64,000 nucleotides of DNA from contig CM038215.1 of the NCBI GenBank assembly GCA_021442155.1, forward strand, positions 213,398,982 through 213,462,981, in the 5' to 3' direction. The number at the start of each line of letters is the position of its first letter. Positions within the stretch are counted from its first letter, which is position 1. The position numbers and the translations under genes are program-made. The DNA comes from Cymbidium sinense. Taxonomy: Eukaryota; Streptophyta; Magnoliopsida; Asparagales; Orchidaceae. Under the pieces are notes generated by a model. That model was not told the DNA's origin. It saw only the letters and a program-made list of their open reading frames with translations, and did not search any database. Positions 1 to 11,076 of this stretch are shown here, in pieces.

Positions 1-286
1 CTAAAGCAAAAAGATAAGGGCTTAAAGCTGATCCTTGATGTAATCCAATTGAAATGGGAAATATTTTGTCAATCCTCCTTGTGTTTGGACACAAGTAACA
101 GCTCTAGTATACATATCCTTAATGACTTGAATATAATCAATATTAATTCTCGTTTCAGAACTCTCCAAAGAACATCTCTTGAAACTTTATCATAAGCTTT
201 CTCTAAATCAGTAAATATCATATGTAAATCCTCCTTACTTTCTCTATACTTCTCCATCAAACCTCTTAACAAATGTATAGCATCCA
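1..286 (-). mobile_element. RTE-type LINE reverse transcriptase fragment
   Basis: On the minus strand positions 287 to 69 encode an RT stretch that includes MIFTDLEKAYDKVSRDVLW, the motif-A region of RTE-clade non-LTR retrotransposon reverse transcriptases (the Asp of DLEKAYD binds metal). The open frame then degrades. The fragment runs off the left window edge. Similarity stops abruptly near 286, where the tandem repeat begins. The same sequence recurs at about 52,920-53,185, so both copies belong to one RTE family. It is a dead fragment, not a host gene. Confidence 0.85.
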
Positions 287-300
287 TAGTATTAGGTGCG

Positions 301-1325
301 AATTGTCAAAAGTTGTCAACATGAAAGTCGTGGAGAATTTTATATGTTTTCCAACGATACCAAACTTGCTCAATTCTGACACCATATGAGTTCATTACGG
401 GCAAAAAACTTGGGCTATTTTCATATTCTGTGTTTCGCAACATACAAAACTGAATGAACATGAAAACTGTGGCTGATCGAGTGAGAATCGTTGAAAGTTG
501 TCAACATGAAAGTCGTGGAGAATTTCATAAGCTTTCCAAAGATACCCAACTCGCTCAATTCCAGCACCAAATGAGTTTGTGAGCAAAAAACAGTTGTTGT
601 ATATGTTTTATGTGTTTCGCACCATGAAAAATCGAGCATATATAAAAACTGCGGCTGATCGAGTGAGATTCGTCTGAAGTTGGCAACATGAAAGTTGTAG
701 AGAATTTTATAAACATTCCAATGAAATCAAAATCGCTCGATTCCGCATGAAAAGAGTGCATTACATGAAAAAAAAATTGGGGTTGTATATCTATTTTATG
801 TTCCACAACATACAAAACTGAATGACATGAAAACTGCAGTTGATTGAGCAAGAATCATCGAAAATTGTCAACATGAAAGTCATAGAGAATTTCGTAGGCT
901 TTTCAACGATGGCAAACTCGCTTAGTTTCAACACCAGATGAGTTCATTACAAGCAAAAAATAGCGGCTATGTATATTTTATGTATTTCACACCATGAAAA
1001 ATCGAGCATACATAAAAACTACGACTGATCGAGCGAATTGTTGGAAGTTGGTAACATGAAAGTCGTATAGAATTTCATAAGCTTTCCAATCAAATCGAAA
1101 TCGCTCAATTTCGACCCCAGACGAGGGTGCTACGTGCAAAAATCTAGGGTTGTGTGAAGTTTGTGTTTCGCGTCGTAAAAAATGAACAAATACCAAACTA
1201 CGACTGATTGATCGAGAATGATTGAAAGTTGTTAACTTAAAAGTCGTGGAGAATTTCACAAGCTTTTCAATGATATCAAAATCACTCAATTTTGATATCA
1301 GATGAGTGAGTTATTGCCAAAAATC
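301..1325. repeat. ~183-bp tandem repeat array, about 5.6 units
   Basis: The landmark AGTTGTCAACATGAAAGTCG and its variants starts at about 311, 496, 678, 863, 1046 and 1227, giving spacings of 185, 182, 185, 183 and 181 bp. Each unit continues with a conserved block resembling GAGAATTTCATAAGCTTTCC, then a CTCGATT-like block, a GAGTTCATTAC-like block and a GATCGAGTGAGAAT-like block. Units differ by many substitutions, so the array is old. Short minus-strand open frames in it repeat the same residues and are by-products of the repeat. It could be a small satellite array or the inner tandem repeat of a mobile element. Confidence 0.9.
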
Positions 1326-2195
1326 TGTTGCTAGGGTAGAAATATTTTTAAAAAAAATTACTTGCTGCTAGTCGCTTGTTGAACGGGAGAGACTAGCGTT
1401 GACATGGATTCCACATTAATGATAGGCGACTAAGCCTATCTTTAAATTTTTTTAAAGTACTTAATTAGCTAAATTAGTTATTAATTAAGCTTATTTAAAA
1501 AATTTTGCATATATTCATTACTTTGCAATTGCTTCAGTTTGTTCTTGTTTTGTAGTTGCCTTCGTATTTTCTTAATTTATATTTCTCTTCATAATTCGGT
1601 TAGCTATAAGTCATCTAAATCTTTTACCAATGATGAAGAAATATTTATTAAATTTTAGTAAACCTTTTAATTTAATGTTTGAAGTTGCGTGGGATGTTAT
1701 TTGACAAGATGTTTTTCAAAATTTTGCTCATAATAAATATTCTGATGAGATGCCAGGGTACCTTTTAGGCTTTATTTTTTCTTCTGTAATTCCTTTTTTT
1801 ATTCACTCCTTTGGTATTTCTAAAGCTGGAGGGGAAGGTCCTAAATGTGAAGCATTATGCGAGATCAACCATGGTGAAAAAGGCCTTCAAAATATGTCAA
1901 GTTTAGTTTGTCATTTCATCTTTATGGTTTCATTTTCTTTAGTTTAGAGAAAGGACATAAGCCTACCCTTTATGTGTGGTAGACTTAGAACTAGCTTCTT
2001 TTTTAAGTGTGTGCAAATTTATTATGTAAATAAATTAATATTTAAAAATAATAAAATATAAATAGTTCAGGCTATAATATCCAATGTAAATTTATAATTA
2101 AGAATAATTTTAATTTAAATAAATTATAATTTAAATATAATTTAATTAAATGACTTTCTTTATCAAAAAAATAGATGAAAATTAAATATTATTAA
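1326..2195. other. AT-rich unassigned DNA
   Basis: No gene recognised. A 65-codon plus-strand frame at 1750-1947 has no recognisable domain and no supporting signals. The stretch is AT-rich with short homopolymers. Confidence 0.5.
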
Positions 2196-2198
2196 CTA

Positions 2199-2470
2199 AG
2201 TGCTTCTTTGGGATTAGATTTGTTTTGCTTTATATTTTTATTTTTATTTTTATTTTTATGTTATTTTTAAATATATCTGTTTAATTTTTTTTAAAGTATT
2301 TATTTATTTATAAAATAAATCACATTATTTTTTAAAACACTCAAAACAACTCTTAGATATTTTGAATATTTTTAAAAATTATTATCACCACCAAACTTAT
2401 TTATTTCTACAAGAACATAAATAAAATAAAATATAAAAGAAAAAACCAAAGTGATCTTAAACACCCCCCC
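2199..2470. repeat. Diverged MITE-like AT-rich element
   Basis: This AT-rich block starts with TGCTTCTTTGGGATTAG and ends with AAAGTGATCTTAAACACCC. The two ends are imperfect inverted repeats of each other. They resemble the ends of a second, better preserved block at 33,923-34,176 (TGTTTGGGATCA and TGATCTCAAACG). The interior holds TTTTTA-type low-complexity sequence. Most likely a non-autonomous DNA transposon without coding capacity. No convincing target-site duplication was found. Confidence 0.45.
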
Positions 2471-2879
2471 TAAATAAATTTACTTTTTAGAATTAACTGA
2501 AGAATCAACTAATTTTTAAAAAGAATAAAAAATAAGCTGGCTTTCTCGTTCACATTAAAAATTAATAGTAGGAAATAACTTCATTGCTTTCATATAGAGA
2601 TTTAATAAGGACTAGTTTAATTAGAAATAAACAACTCTTTTTTTTTTTTCATTATTTTGAAAATCAACTTTCAACTATGAACCGGTCCTTTGTCGGTTTG
2701 ATTCTAACCAAAAACTATTTTTTGCAAATAATCGGCAAGAACTAGGGTTGAACCGATGAATCAGATCTATTTTCAAATAACCGACCGGTTTCAAAATTAA
2801 TCAAATTTTAGCTTTTTTTAATTGGATGGTTAAAAATAACATATGTAAATTAAAAAATAAATAAAATAATTAAACTAAT
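2471..2879. other. AT-rich unassigned DNA upstream of the LTR element
   Basis: No gene seen. It contains two inverted ACCGGT-centred segments near 2,682 and 2,783 (AACCGGTCC and CCGACCGGTT) that suggest another decayed repeat. Confidence 0.4.
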
Positions 2880-2884
2880 GTTCT

Positions 2885-3530
2885 TGTTGCGTGCTAGAAA
2901 ACCAGTTGCGAAAGAGTGAAAATTTACGTCTTAGCCTTGTTGTGAAATCCAGCACACACACAGGTATTTAAAGAGTGAACAAGAAAACTCTAAAATTTTT
3001 ACGTGGAAAATCTCGAAAGGAGGGAAAAAACCACGGGGCCTAGTCCAGTAAAAAGATTCCACTATATATTTGTTTTGGAGTACAAGTTTTCCCGATAACG
3101 GGATTACATAATTGTATATGAGAAGGGTCGACAATAATCCCAAAATCCACAACAAACCATAATGCCGCTCAGTTGTAACAATTGCTAATGGTAGAGATGA
3201 TGGTGAAACGGAACGACAATGAAGGTCATCATGATGAGACGGAGATTGGCACGGTAACACAACCAACTGGTGGTCGAATCAGTGAGCATGATTATACGGA
3301 GGATTTTCAAGCTTTAGAGCTCCCTCTCTCTTTCTCCCTCATGAGAAATGAGGTATTTATAGAGGGCGTCTCAGAATACATACAAAACCCGCACCACTCC
3401 ACTTCATCTGACGGCTCAAAATGATCCCCTTGATCATATGATTTTGTGTATTTGATGCTCAAATGACGCTGTTATTGATATCTGATTTTTTTATCTTGAT
3501 TCGCGGCTTAATCTGGAATTTTCTTCATCA
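2885..3530. repeat. Left LTR of the LARD-like element
   Basis: Aligns with 6,247-7,002 over most of its length, for example at AAGAGTGAACAAGAAAAC, CGCACCACTCCACTT and CCCTTGATCATATGAT. It begins TGTTGCGTGC. The right copy lacks the six bases GCGTGC of this start. The 3' end (near 3,530) is approximate because a segment of roughly 100 bp present in the right LTR is missing here. TATA-like box at 3,353-3,363. Confidence 0.8.
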
Positions 3531-4241
3531 TATTCTCTATTTTTTGGATGATATTATCTCAATCATCCAAAATATATATATTTGAAATAGTAGATTCATC
3601 AATGAAATTTATGTTATCCATACAGACAACATATCTTCAGGAGCATAAAGATTATGACCACGGCAGTGCGCGTCATGATGTCGCGAAAATGCGCTGGGGC
3701 AGATTTTTATGGACCCATGCGACATTTACTGACGCCGCACAAGGTTTCAGTTGGATTACAGACCAAAGAAGAGCTTGGTCAGTAATTTCATGGGTTGAAA
3801 AAAAAAGTCTGCGTGGTCGAATGGACCTGACGGCCGAAAAGGTTGGAAGGGCAGCTTTGGACAGACGTCGCGAGCACAGGCGCAATGGTAATGGAACGCT
3901 GGTCACGTCGAACGGCTGGGTCGATGGCGCGCTGGGTCGAGCTGTCAGCGGTGGTTTTGCCGGAGCTGAATATGCTGGTCATCAGCCAGGACCGGTTCGG
4001 CCGAACGAAGTCGGCGGGAACCTGGCCAGACAGTCAGGCGGTCAAATGCGGCCCGCAGGAGCTGCATGGCTCCATGCCAAACGTCCGCTTTGCTTTGAGC
4101 GGTTTGAACGGTTTTGGCAATTTTAGGCGATTGGGACGCTTTTACCCTTTTGCCTAAAAGGTCTATAAACCAGGCGGGGGAGAAAACACCTTCTCTCTTG
4201 AGAGAAGGTCATTTGGATCATGTAGCTCATACAGCAGTTTC

Positions 4242-4480
4242 CCTCGAAGGAGGTGTTTAATTGACTCAGACCGTTCGGGGTGATCAAGACCCATGTCATA
4301 TGGTGAGCTCCGCTTTTCCTCGAAGAGGTGTCAACCGATCGTGACCAACCGGGGAGGCATCAAGACTGATTCACGGGGTTCCGCTTTTCCTCGAAAGAGG
4401 TGTCAACGACCGGGTTTGAAGCGACCGAGTAGTCATACGAATGCTCCGCCTCGAAATAGGTGTCAACTAACCTCGTCGGA
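4242..4480. repeat. Four-unit degenerate tandem repeat (60-76 bp)
   Basis: The word CCTCGAA(A)GAGGTGTCAAC and its variants recurs starting at 4,242, 4,318, 4,389 and 4,449 (spacings 76, 71 and 60). The first three copies lie after a similar TTTTCC or TTTCC pyrimidine run. It lies inside the LARD-like element. Confidence 0.75.
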
Positions 4481-5149
4481 CCGACTGGGTTTGGAGACGA
4501 TCAAGGAGACGATAACTGGAGACGGGGGTTGACGGCGATGCTCGACGATGGTGACCGGCGATGGGTGGCTACGGTGACCGCCACAATGGTTGGAGTCGAC
4601 GGTGGTCGACAATGGCAAGAACTCAATCGAATGACGGCGACCGGCGCCGTAGCGGATGACCGCGACGGCGGTGGTGACCGCCAAAATTGCCGGCGGACGG
4701 CGGTGATCGACGCCAGTATGCGGGTCAACCGGCGCGGGTGGCGCAGAACAAGCGGTAGTCGACGGCGATCGGCAGAATGCCGGACCGATGATGGTGGTGA
4801 TAGCAAAGATTACCTGATGATGGCTGGACCAGCAGTCCGCGGCATGGCCAACGGTGCGAACCAACTACCAATCCGGCCGGCATTAATCAACAGCGTGGCG
4901 ATGACCGACGACGATGGTGACGCTACGCAGCGATGGTCGGCGCAGAAGGACCGGCGACGTAATGCGCCGGACCAGCATAATATTACCGACGGTCAGAAGG
5001 GCAACCGATGATCGGCTGCATGATATGTGGCGCGGATGACCGAATGATGGTGGATCGGTGAAAAGCCGATGGTCGGCGGCAAACCGTGGCGCGGTGGGCG
5101 GTCAGCGATGATGGTCAGCGAGACCAGACGGTAGCGGGCGGCGACAAGC

Positions 5150-5975
5150 GATGATTTTGACCTATCAGGTTGCCGGTCGAGGACTTAATGATCGACGACG
5201 CAACCTGTGGAAGAGGTTGCATTGAATCCGTTGAGGATTTTTGACCTATCCGAGGTTGTTTGTGAGAGTGTTTGCTCAATGATATTAACTCGATGATGTT
5301 AACCTGTGTGGAAGAGGTTGAATTGAATCCGGGATTTTGACCCATCCGAGGTTGTTTGTGACAGGCGACGCAACCCATGACGTTAACTGTGGAAGAGGTT
5401 GCATTGAATCCGAGGATTTTGACTATCGAGGTTGTTTGTCGAGTGTTTGCTCAATGATGTTAACTGGCGACGCAACTGTGGAAGATGTTTAATTGAATCC
5501 GTGAGATTTTGACCCATCCGAGGTTGTTGTCGAGTGTTACGCGACGTTAACTGTAAAGAGGTCGAAAGCCGAGGATTTTGACCTATCCTGGTTGTTTAGC
5601 GTTACCGTTAACGTATGGTCGAATTGAATCCGGGATTTTGACCTATCCGGTTTGTTTATCGGGTGTTACGACGCAACTTTGGAAGAGGTTGAATTGAATC
5701 GCCGAGATTTTGACCCATCCGGTTGTTGTCGAGTGTTACCCACGACGTTAACTATGGAAGAGGTTGAATTGAATCGCCGAGATTTTTTGACCCATCCGGT
5801 TGTTGTGTCGGCATTAACCCGGAAGAGGTTGAATCAGATCCACTAATGATCTTTGACCTATCCAGAGTATTTGTGAGTTGCTTGAAGGAAGAGGTCAAGT
5901 CCACCAGACCTTTTGACTATCTGTTTGTCGAAGTTTTCACCGATGACATTAACTAAAGAGATCAAGTCCACCAAG
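5150..5975. repeat. About eleven-unit degenerate tandem repeat inside the LARD-like element
   Basis: A unit containing GAGGTTGAATTGAATCC followed by GATTTTGACCTATCC and GGTTGTTTGTCGAGTGTT recurs with landmarks near 5,213, 5,314, 5,396, 5,483, 5,551, 5,610, 5,686, 5,761, 5,825, 5,891 and 5,957. Spacing falls from about 100 bp to about 65 bp along the array through internal deletions. The GAGGTTGAATTG core is also close to GAGGTGTCAAC of the array at 4,242-4,480, so the two may share an origin. Confidence 0.8.
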
Positions 5976-6246
5976 GACCTATTGAGTGAGTCGAGACATG
6001 TATTCAATCAACATCCATTTGTGGTTGTAGTCAAAGTTGCTCTTAACGGTTTTCAAATCGCGCTTTTAGCGATAATATCTTATTGAATAGATTGATTTCG
6101 CTCTAAAACAAACTGAATCAACGCTGATGAATTTCATTCTATTTCTTTAAAAGCTTAAAATGCTCCACCGATGGTTTTGATCTTGTTGAAACTTGGTCAT
6201 CATACAAAGATGAAATAATGGGAATCTTTCCACGACGGCCAAACTC

Positions 6247-7002
6247 TGTTAGAAAACCGAGGAGAGTGAAAGTTTATGCCTTAACCTTGTTGTGAAATTG
6301 ACACTACAGTATTTAAAGAGTGAACAAGAAAACCAATTTTACGTGGAAAACCTCAAAAGGAGGGAAAATCACGCAGCCCAATAAAAATCTTCCACTATAT
6401 TTGTTTTAGGTACAAGTTTTCCGATAATAGGATTACAATTGTATATGAGAAGGGTTGACAATGGGAATCCTAAAATCGACAAATATAGTCACGCTCGGTT
6501 GTAGAAGTTAATGGTAGCAGATGATGGTGAACAATGGAAGAATCGACGATGAAGGTCATCATGATGGAGACCGACGAGATTGACGACGGATTGGCGGCGT
6601 GGCAGAGGTGGTTGGTAACCAACGGGGTGTGGCCGAGTGGTGGCATGATTATGCCGGAGGATTTTAAGCTTTAGAGCTCCTCCTCTCTTGCTTGGCCTCC
6701 CTATGAGAAATGAGGCTATTTATAGAGAGGAGGACGTCTCAGAAATATATGCAAAACCCGCACCACTCCACTTCCTGACGGCTCAAAAGATCCCCTTGAT
6801 CATATGATGTATTTTGTGTATTTGAATGCTCAAATGATGTCGGAATTATGATATCTTGGGCTTGTTAGATTCGCTCGAAGACGCCGATTTGACTATAAAC
6901 ACTCCATGTTTAAGAGTCGACGATAATAAACGCTGATCTCGATTAATTCATCGACGCTTACGCCAAGATTCATGAATTAGTGGAATTTTCAGGGTCATAT
7001 CA
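6247..7002. repeat. Right LTR of the LARD-like element
   Basis: Begins TGTTAGAAAACC and ends GGTCATATCA, followed by the duplicated GTTCT at 7,003-7,007. TATA-like CTATTTATAGAG near 6,716. It contains a segment near 6,880-6,985 that is absent from the left LTR. The two LTRs differ by many short insertions and deletions. Confidence 0.85.
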
Positions 7003-7007
7003 GTTCT

Positions 7008-10000
7008 AAAATTTTAATTTAGAAGTACATTCAAAATTTTTAAAAATAAAGAATCCTAAATTAGAATATTGTATTTTGAATTGAAACAAATATCATTATA
7101 TATATTTAATATATTATTTAAATTGTATTAAAATATTTTTATATTTATTACATCATCCGTTTAAACAATTGAACCTTGAACTTCTCCATCTCGTTCGATG
7201 TCCTATCCTGTTTTCAAAACATTGATTTTTTTAGCTCTTAATTCATGTAAGTGGGAAGAGGATGTAGTTGGTTTGGCTCATATATGTGAAAATTTTATGG
7301 TCAATTTCAAAATTTTAAATTAAAATATTATTTTTTAAGTTTAATAATTTGGGTAAATGAATCTATTCTGATAAGAGATGGGGCAAGTATATTTATTGAG
7401 GTGCAACAAAAATACTAAGAAAGGAGCTATAATCAAATTAAAAAAAAAAAAGTCATCTAGGCAATTACTCACCCTAACATAAAATGCAGTTCAGTTCATT
7501 GTAATCCCCTAGAAGTCACCGAAGATCCCATCATGATCTCATTTTTTTAGAAGGATATTCTTATTGATGAGAATCTTTTTGTTGATATGGAGTAAAAGAA
7601 GATTGAAGAAGGGTGAGGTGGCGATGACCTTTGAGGAGCTTGAGGCTATTTGTTTCGAGTTTGTTGCTCCTTAATCTTTGGCACATAAACCCCTCCTTTG
7701 GGGATGCCTCCTCTGATATCACCTTATTTTTTGACTTTGCCAACTTTCACCATATCCCCTTCAGCAAAAGATGCAGCTCCTTGGCTTCTCATTTATCTAT
7801 CTATTGCACTAGTGAAGGAAAAATACAAATTTGTAAATTTACTATCACATCAGACATTATAGGCACATTAATAATGAATGTAAAAACTATTACTATTTTT
7901 TTCTGATCTAGTGAATGAAGTACACACTATCAATCTAGATGTTAAAAAAAATTCTAAATGCTTTATACAGATACAGGCACATAGAAATGCATGCATGCAT
8001 GTATGTGATACAAGCTACTATCTTTTGTTCTAACCTAGCAAACCACATGATGTAGACCTGATTTTTGGTTGAATGCTATTGGGAAAATAGTTTTACCTTT
8101 AAGTTCTTGCGTAGTTGATCTTGATTTCTCTATTGGATCCACAAACACTTGTGAGCACTTTCTCCTTTCAAAAATTGTGAGAATCATTGTGTTGCCTACA
8201 AGTGAGAAATATGATGGCTAAGGCTTCATTTGGAGAAGAGAGATATAGTCACTTCACCCATTAGAATAAAATTAGGAGGGAGTATAAATCTAAAAAAATA
8301 TTTAAAGATTTGATACAATAAATGTTGAACATGTGCTCGTTGTAATAAAGGCAGAAGTGGCTAACATTGAACTAGTGCCATGTCAATGAAATCCTCTTCT
8401 TTATAATTCATCCCAGAAGACCCTCTTAGGGGCAGCTCTTAGGAATTCCTCTTTGAAGCCCTCTCAGCATGTCCTTTTGAAAATCAACATGTCCCTCTTC
8501 ATAGTCCTCTAGCTCAACTTAGCATACCTCTCAAAGCCCTGAATCCTCTGGAACATGCCTCTGACATAACTTCTAACAAGCATTAATATAAAATCTTACA
8601 TAATCCTACCATCTCAATGCTAGTAGAGCTCATTCATTTAATGGAAAGCATCACTATATGAGCATGTTGATGAACCTATACAATACATTTATTGCTATAG
8701 TAAGTCAGCTTGCTTATTACTCTAACTTGAGATGTCAAGAATTCGCACATCTTCATTGCTTTCTATATTGGTTCCAATTTAGGACATCTTAGCTAATAAT
8801 TACTTTTTTCCTCTCTCAATTTGTCACATCATACAAAGAATTCTCAATCCTAGATTCAGTATTTTTTATGCAACAAGAAATGTTATTCAATGTCATTATT
8901 ACTATGTGCTAGTTCGCGATCATTATAAGCCTATGATTTGAATTATTTAGCTCAATTATAAATGCCCTAATAAAAGAGCCATTAAATGGTTATGAAACCT
9001 AGGTGGTAGGTTGTGTAATTGGCTCTCCATCATTCTCTTAGTCCTCTTTGCTAGCTTGAATTATAGCTCTCTGAGGATTTTCTCTTTTCACATCAAAACT
9101 TTCAAATCTTCGTCAAATGTTGGTGAATTCATTTAGCATATCTCTTAAAACCTACTAGAATCTTCCGTCAGATCCTTATAAAAGACTTGAATGCTGCCAA
9201 ATACTATAATATCATCTCGTAGGTGCAACTCATCTCTACTATAATATCATCTCCTTACTCTTCTTTTTCTCTTGCCTCCCCCAGGAAAAACCATTGATCA
9301 TTCAAAAATATTAATCCTAGACCTTGCTGCTAATTAAACAGAACATTCATTTTTACTCACAGTGAGAGTGGATGAACATAACCGCTAAAGGTTTGACTCA
9401 TTTACTTGTATTTTTTTCTCCTCCATATTTCCTTATAGAGTAATTGCAACACAATATTTTCTCTCCTCTTTATGTTCAAACTATTGAACATCCTTTTTCT
9501 TCTCAGTTAAGTTGGGAAAACAAGTATCATTCACAGGGGTGCTTATGTATGTTTTACTATAACAAAATGGTAGAATGCAATTTGCCAAATCCATCGCAGA
9601 ACGAGTTTAACTTTTCAACCATAGAATCTCTGAAAAGCCAAATATTTGATTATTGGTTCATTGATTGAATGATCAGTTTCCAAAAATTTTTTATGGAAAT
9701 TTGTAGTTGCTTTTCTCAAGGAAAATATGAGAAGTGAGGATGCGATTAAAGCAACTTTCTCTGACCCATAGTCTATAGTCTTGGCAGCAAAACTACTTTG
9801 ATTTACCTTTAATATCAATTCGTTTTACTAAAAACATCAACGAGCCCTAAATTTTCTTGTTGTTTTAAACATTGCTAAGTATTGCTTAAAGATTGATCTG
9901 ATGGTGCCCTTTTTTTCCATGACATTTGTGTTTACGATTGTTTGATTTTTTTTTCTTTCTCCCAAAAAATCTTGCACGTCTAAAGTTATTAAGGTTTTTG

Positions 10001-10050
10001 AGAAATTAGGCTGTTTGCTTCTTTTTTTTAAATAAAGTTTTGGATGTATG
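7008..10050. other. Unassigned DNA between two LTR elements
   Basis: No gene can be supported. Small frames exist at 7,631-7,906 (+), 7,561-7,743 (-), 9,444-9,668 (+) and 9,615-9,818 (-), none with a recognisable domain. The frame ending at 9,668 is the only one with a balanced amino-acid mix. Because the glycine-zipper gene downstream lacks its 5' exons, an upstream exon could lie here, but I see no splice sites that argue for it. A poly-A run sits at about 7,440-7,452. Confidence 0.4.
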
Positions 10051-10055
10051 TTATG

Positions 10056-11045
10056 TGATATGAGTTCATATCCTCAAACCAACAACAGAAACCAAAGAAA
10101 CAGAAGAAGGGATTAAAAAGGATTTCACAAGTATGGAGATAAAAAACAGAGAATAAATTGCAACCTCAATCAGAGAGGAATAAAGAAAATAAATTAACAG
10201 CTAGAACAATAAAAGCTCCCAAAGACCGATGAGAAATTAAATCAAAACAGAACTTCCCAAGAATAATATACAACTGACAAAATGAGAACAACTCATCCAA
10301 TCCATAAATAAATAACCGAAAAGAACAAAAAAAGCAAGACCGATAGGAAATCAAGAAACCCAACCTAATACACCACATTATAAAAGAACTATAACAGAAA
10401 ATAAAATTAGTTACGAGACATATAGAGGAACATTCTAGAAGAGCTAAAACTATAAATAGAGATGAGAAAAACAAGGGTTGAAGAATTATCTCAAGAATCT
10501 CCTCTTTCTCTGTCTCAAGTCTTTTCCTTCCTCCTCTGAGTTTTCCTACGGTGAAGGTAACCGGATTACTCCTTCACGCGCGGAGAAGCACCGACGATCT
10601 CTCCCTCCGGCTTCCTTTTTCCCCAGAGCTCTTCCTCTGGATCTCAAACGCTCGAATGAAGAATGACGGCCAGACCAGGTACGTCGTTTCCATTCGAAAC
10701 GAATAACTTCCTCCGCAAGCATCATCAAACGGTTGGATCGATCACTGCGATCGCGTCGATCCTCCATTACATCAAGTTATCACTTTCAACACAATCACTA
10801 ACTAAGAAACGCAAGAATGGATCAAACAACAAATCCAAGAGATTAAACTTCGATCCAACGTTGTAAGCAGCTGAAACACTCAACTGTGTTAAAGATCCAA
10901 CGGTGTTGGCGCATCCATCAATCAGCCTGATCTCACCCATCGGGAACTCAACCCAAAGTTCTACAACTTCGAAGGAGTGACTCACGAGCGAATTAACTCA
11001 ATTGAGCAATTGTATTGATCCCCCAAACCAAGAAATCCCAGATCA
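10056..11045 (+). repeat. Left (5') LTR of the gypsy element
   Basis: 990 bp, TG...CA. Aligns with 15,100-16,142, including a nearly identical block around 10,600-10,730 (CTCAAACGCTCGAATGAAG; CCAGACCAGGTACGTCG). The open frames here (10,166-10,474 and 10,546-10,767 on the minus strand; 10,478-10,866 on the plus strand) are LTR sequence, not genes. Confidence 0.92.
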
Positions 11046-11063
11046 TTGGTGCTCGTTGATTAC
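11046..11063 (+). other. Primer-binding-site-like sequence
   Basis: TTGGTGCTCGTTGATTAC lies directly after the CA that ends the left LTR. TTGGTGC-type starts at this place are usual in plant Ty3/gypsy elements. The tRNA it would pair with was not determined. Confidence 0.6.
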
Positions 11064-11076
11064 CACATCTCAAACA

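Larger units (their letters stand above)
3531..6246. other. Interior of the LARD-like element, no protein domains
   Basis: No conserved domain can be read in any frame. Long frames such as 3,548-4,126 and 4,460-5,011 on the plus strand, and the opposing minus-strand frames, arise from GC-rich repetitive composition (many GATGG, CGGCG and CGACG words). They give Arg/Gly/Asp-rich peptides with no family resemblance. From about 3,640 to 5,950 the base composition is far richer in G+C than the surroundings. Confidence 0.65.
2885..7002. mobile_element. Non-autonomous LTR retrotransposon (LARD-like), complete with target-site duplication
   Basis: Two direct repeats, 2,885 to about 3,530 and 6,247-7,002, start TG and end CA. 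They are bounded by a perfect 5-bp duplication GTTCT at 2,880-2,884 and 7,003-7,007. Together these diagnose an LTR retrotransposon insertion. The 2.7-kb interior has no recognisable gag, protease, RT, RNase H or integrase. It consists of a GC-rich low-complexity block and degenerate tandem arrays. Replication would need proteins supplied by an autonomous relative. A TATA-like TATTTATAGAG at 3,353-3,363 in the LTR suggests plus orientation, but I could not see a clear primer-binding site or polypurine tract, so strand is left open. Confidence 0.85.

Noticed and set aside
301..1325. CRISPR-like array
   Set aside because: Units are ~183 bp, contiguous and diverged, in a plant genome; there are no short identical repeats with unique spacers.
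4460..5011. 183-codon open frame (+) and long opposing minus-strand frames
   Set aside because: GC-rich, low-complexity composition lacks stop codons by chance; no domain, and it lies inside the non-autonomous LTR element.
10478..10866. Plus-strand frames with a Ser/Pro-rich start, also seen at 15,539-15,724
   Set aside because: Both lie at the same place in the two LTRs of the gypsy element; repeated LTR sequence rather than a gene.
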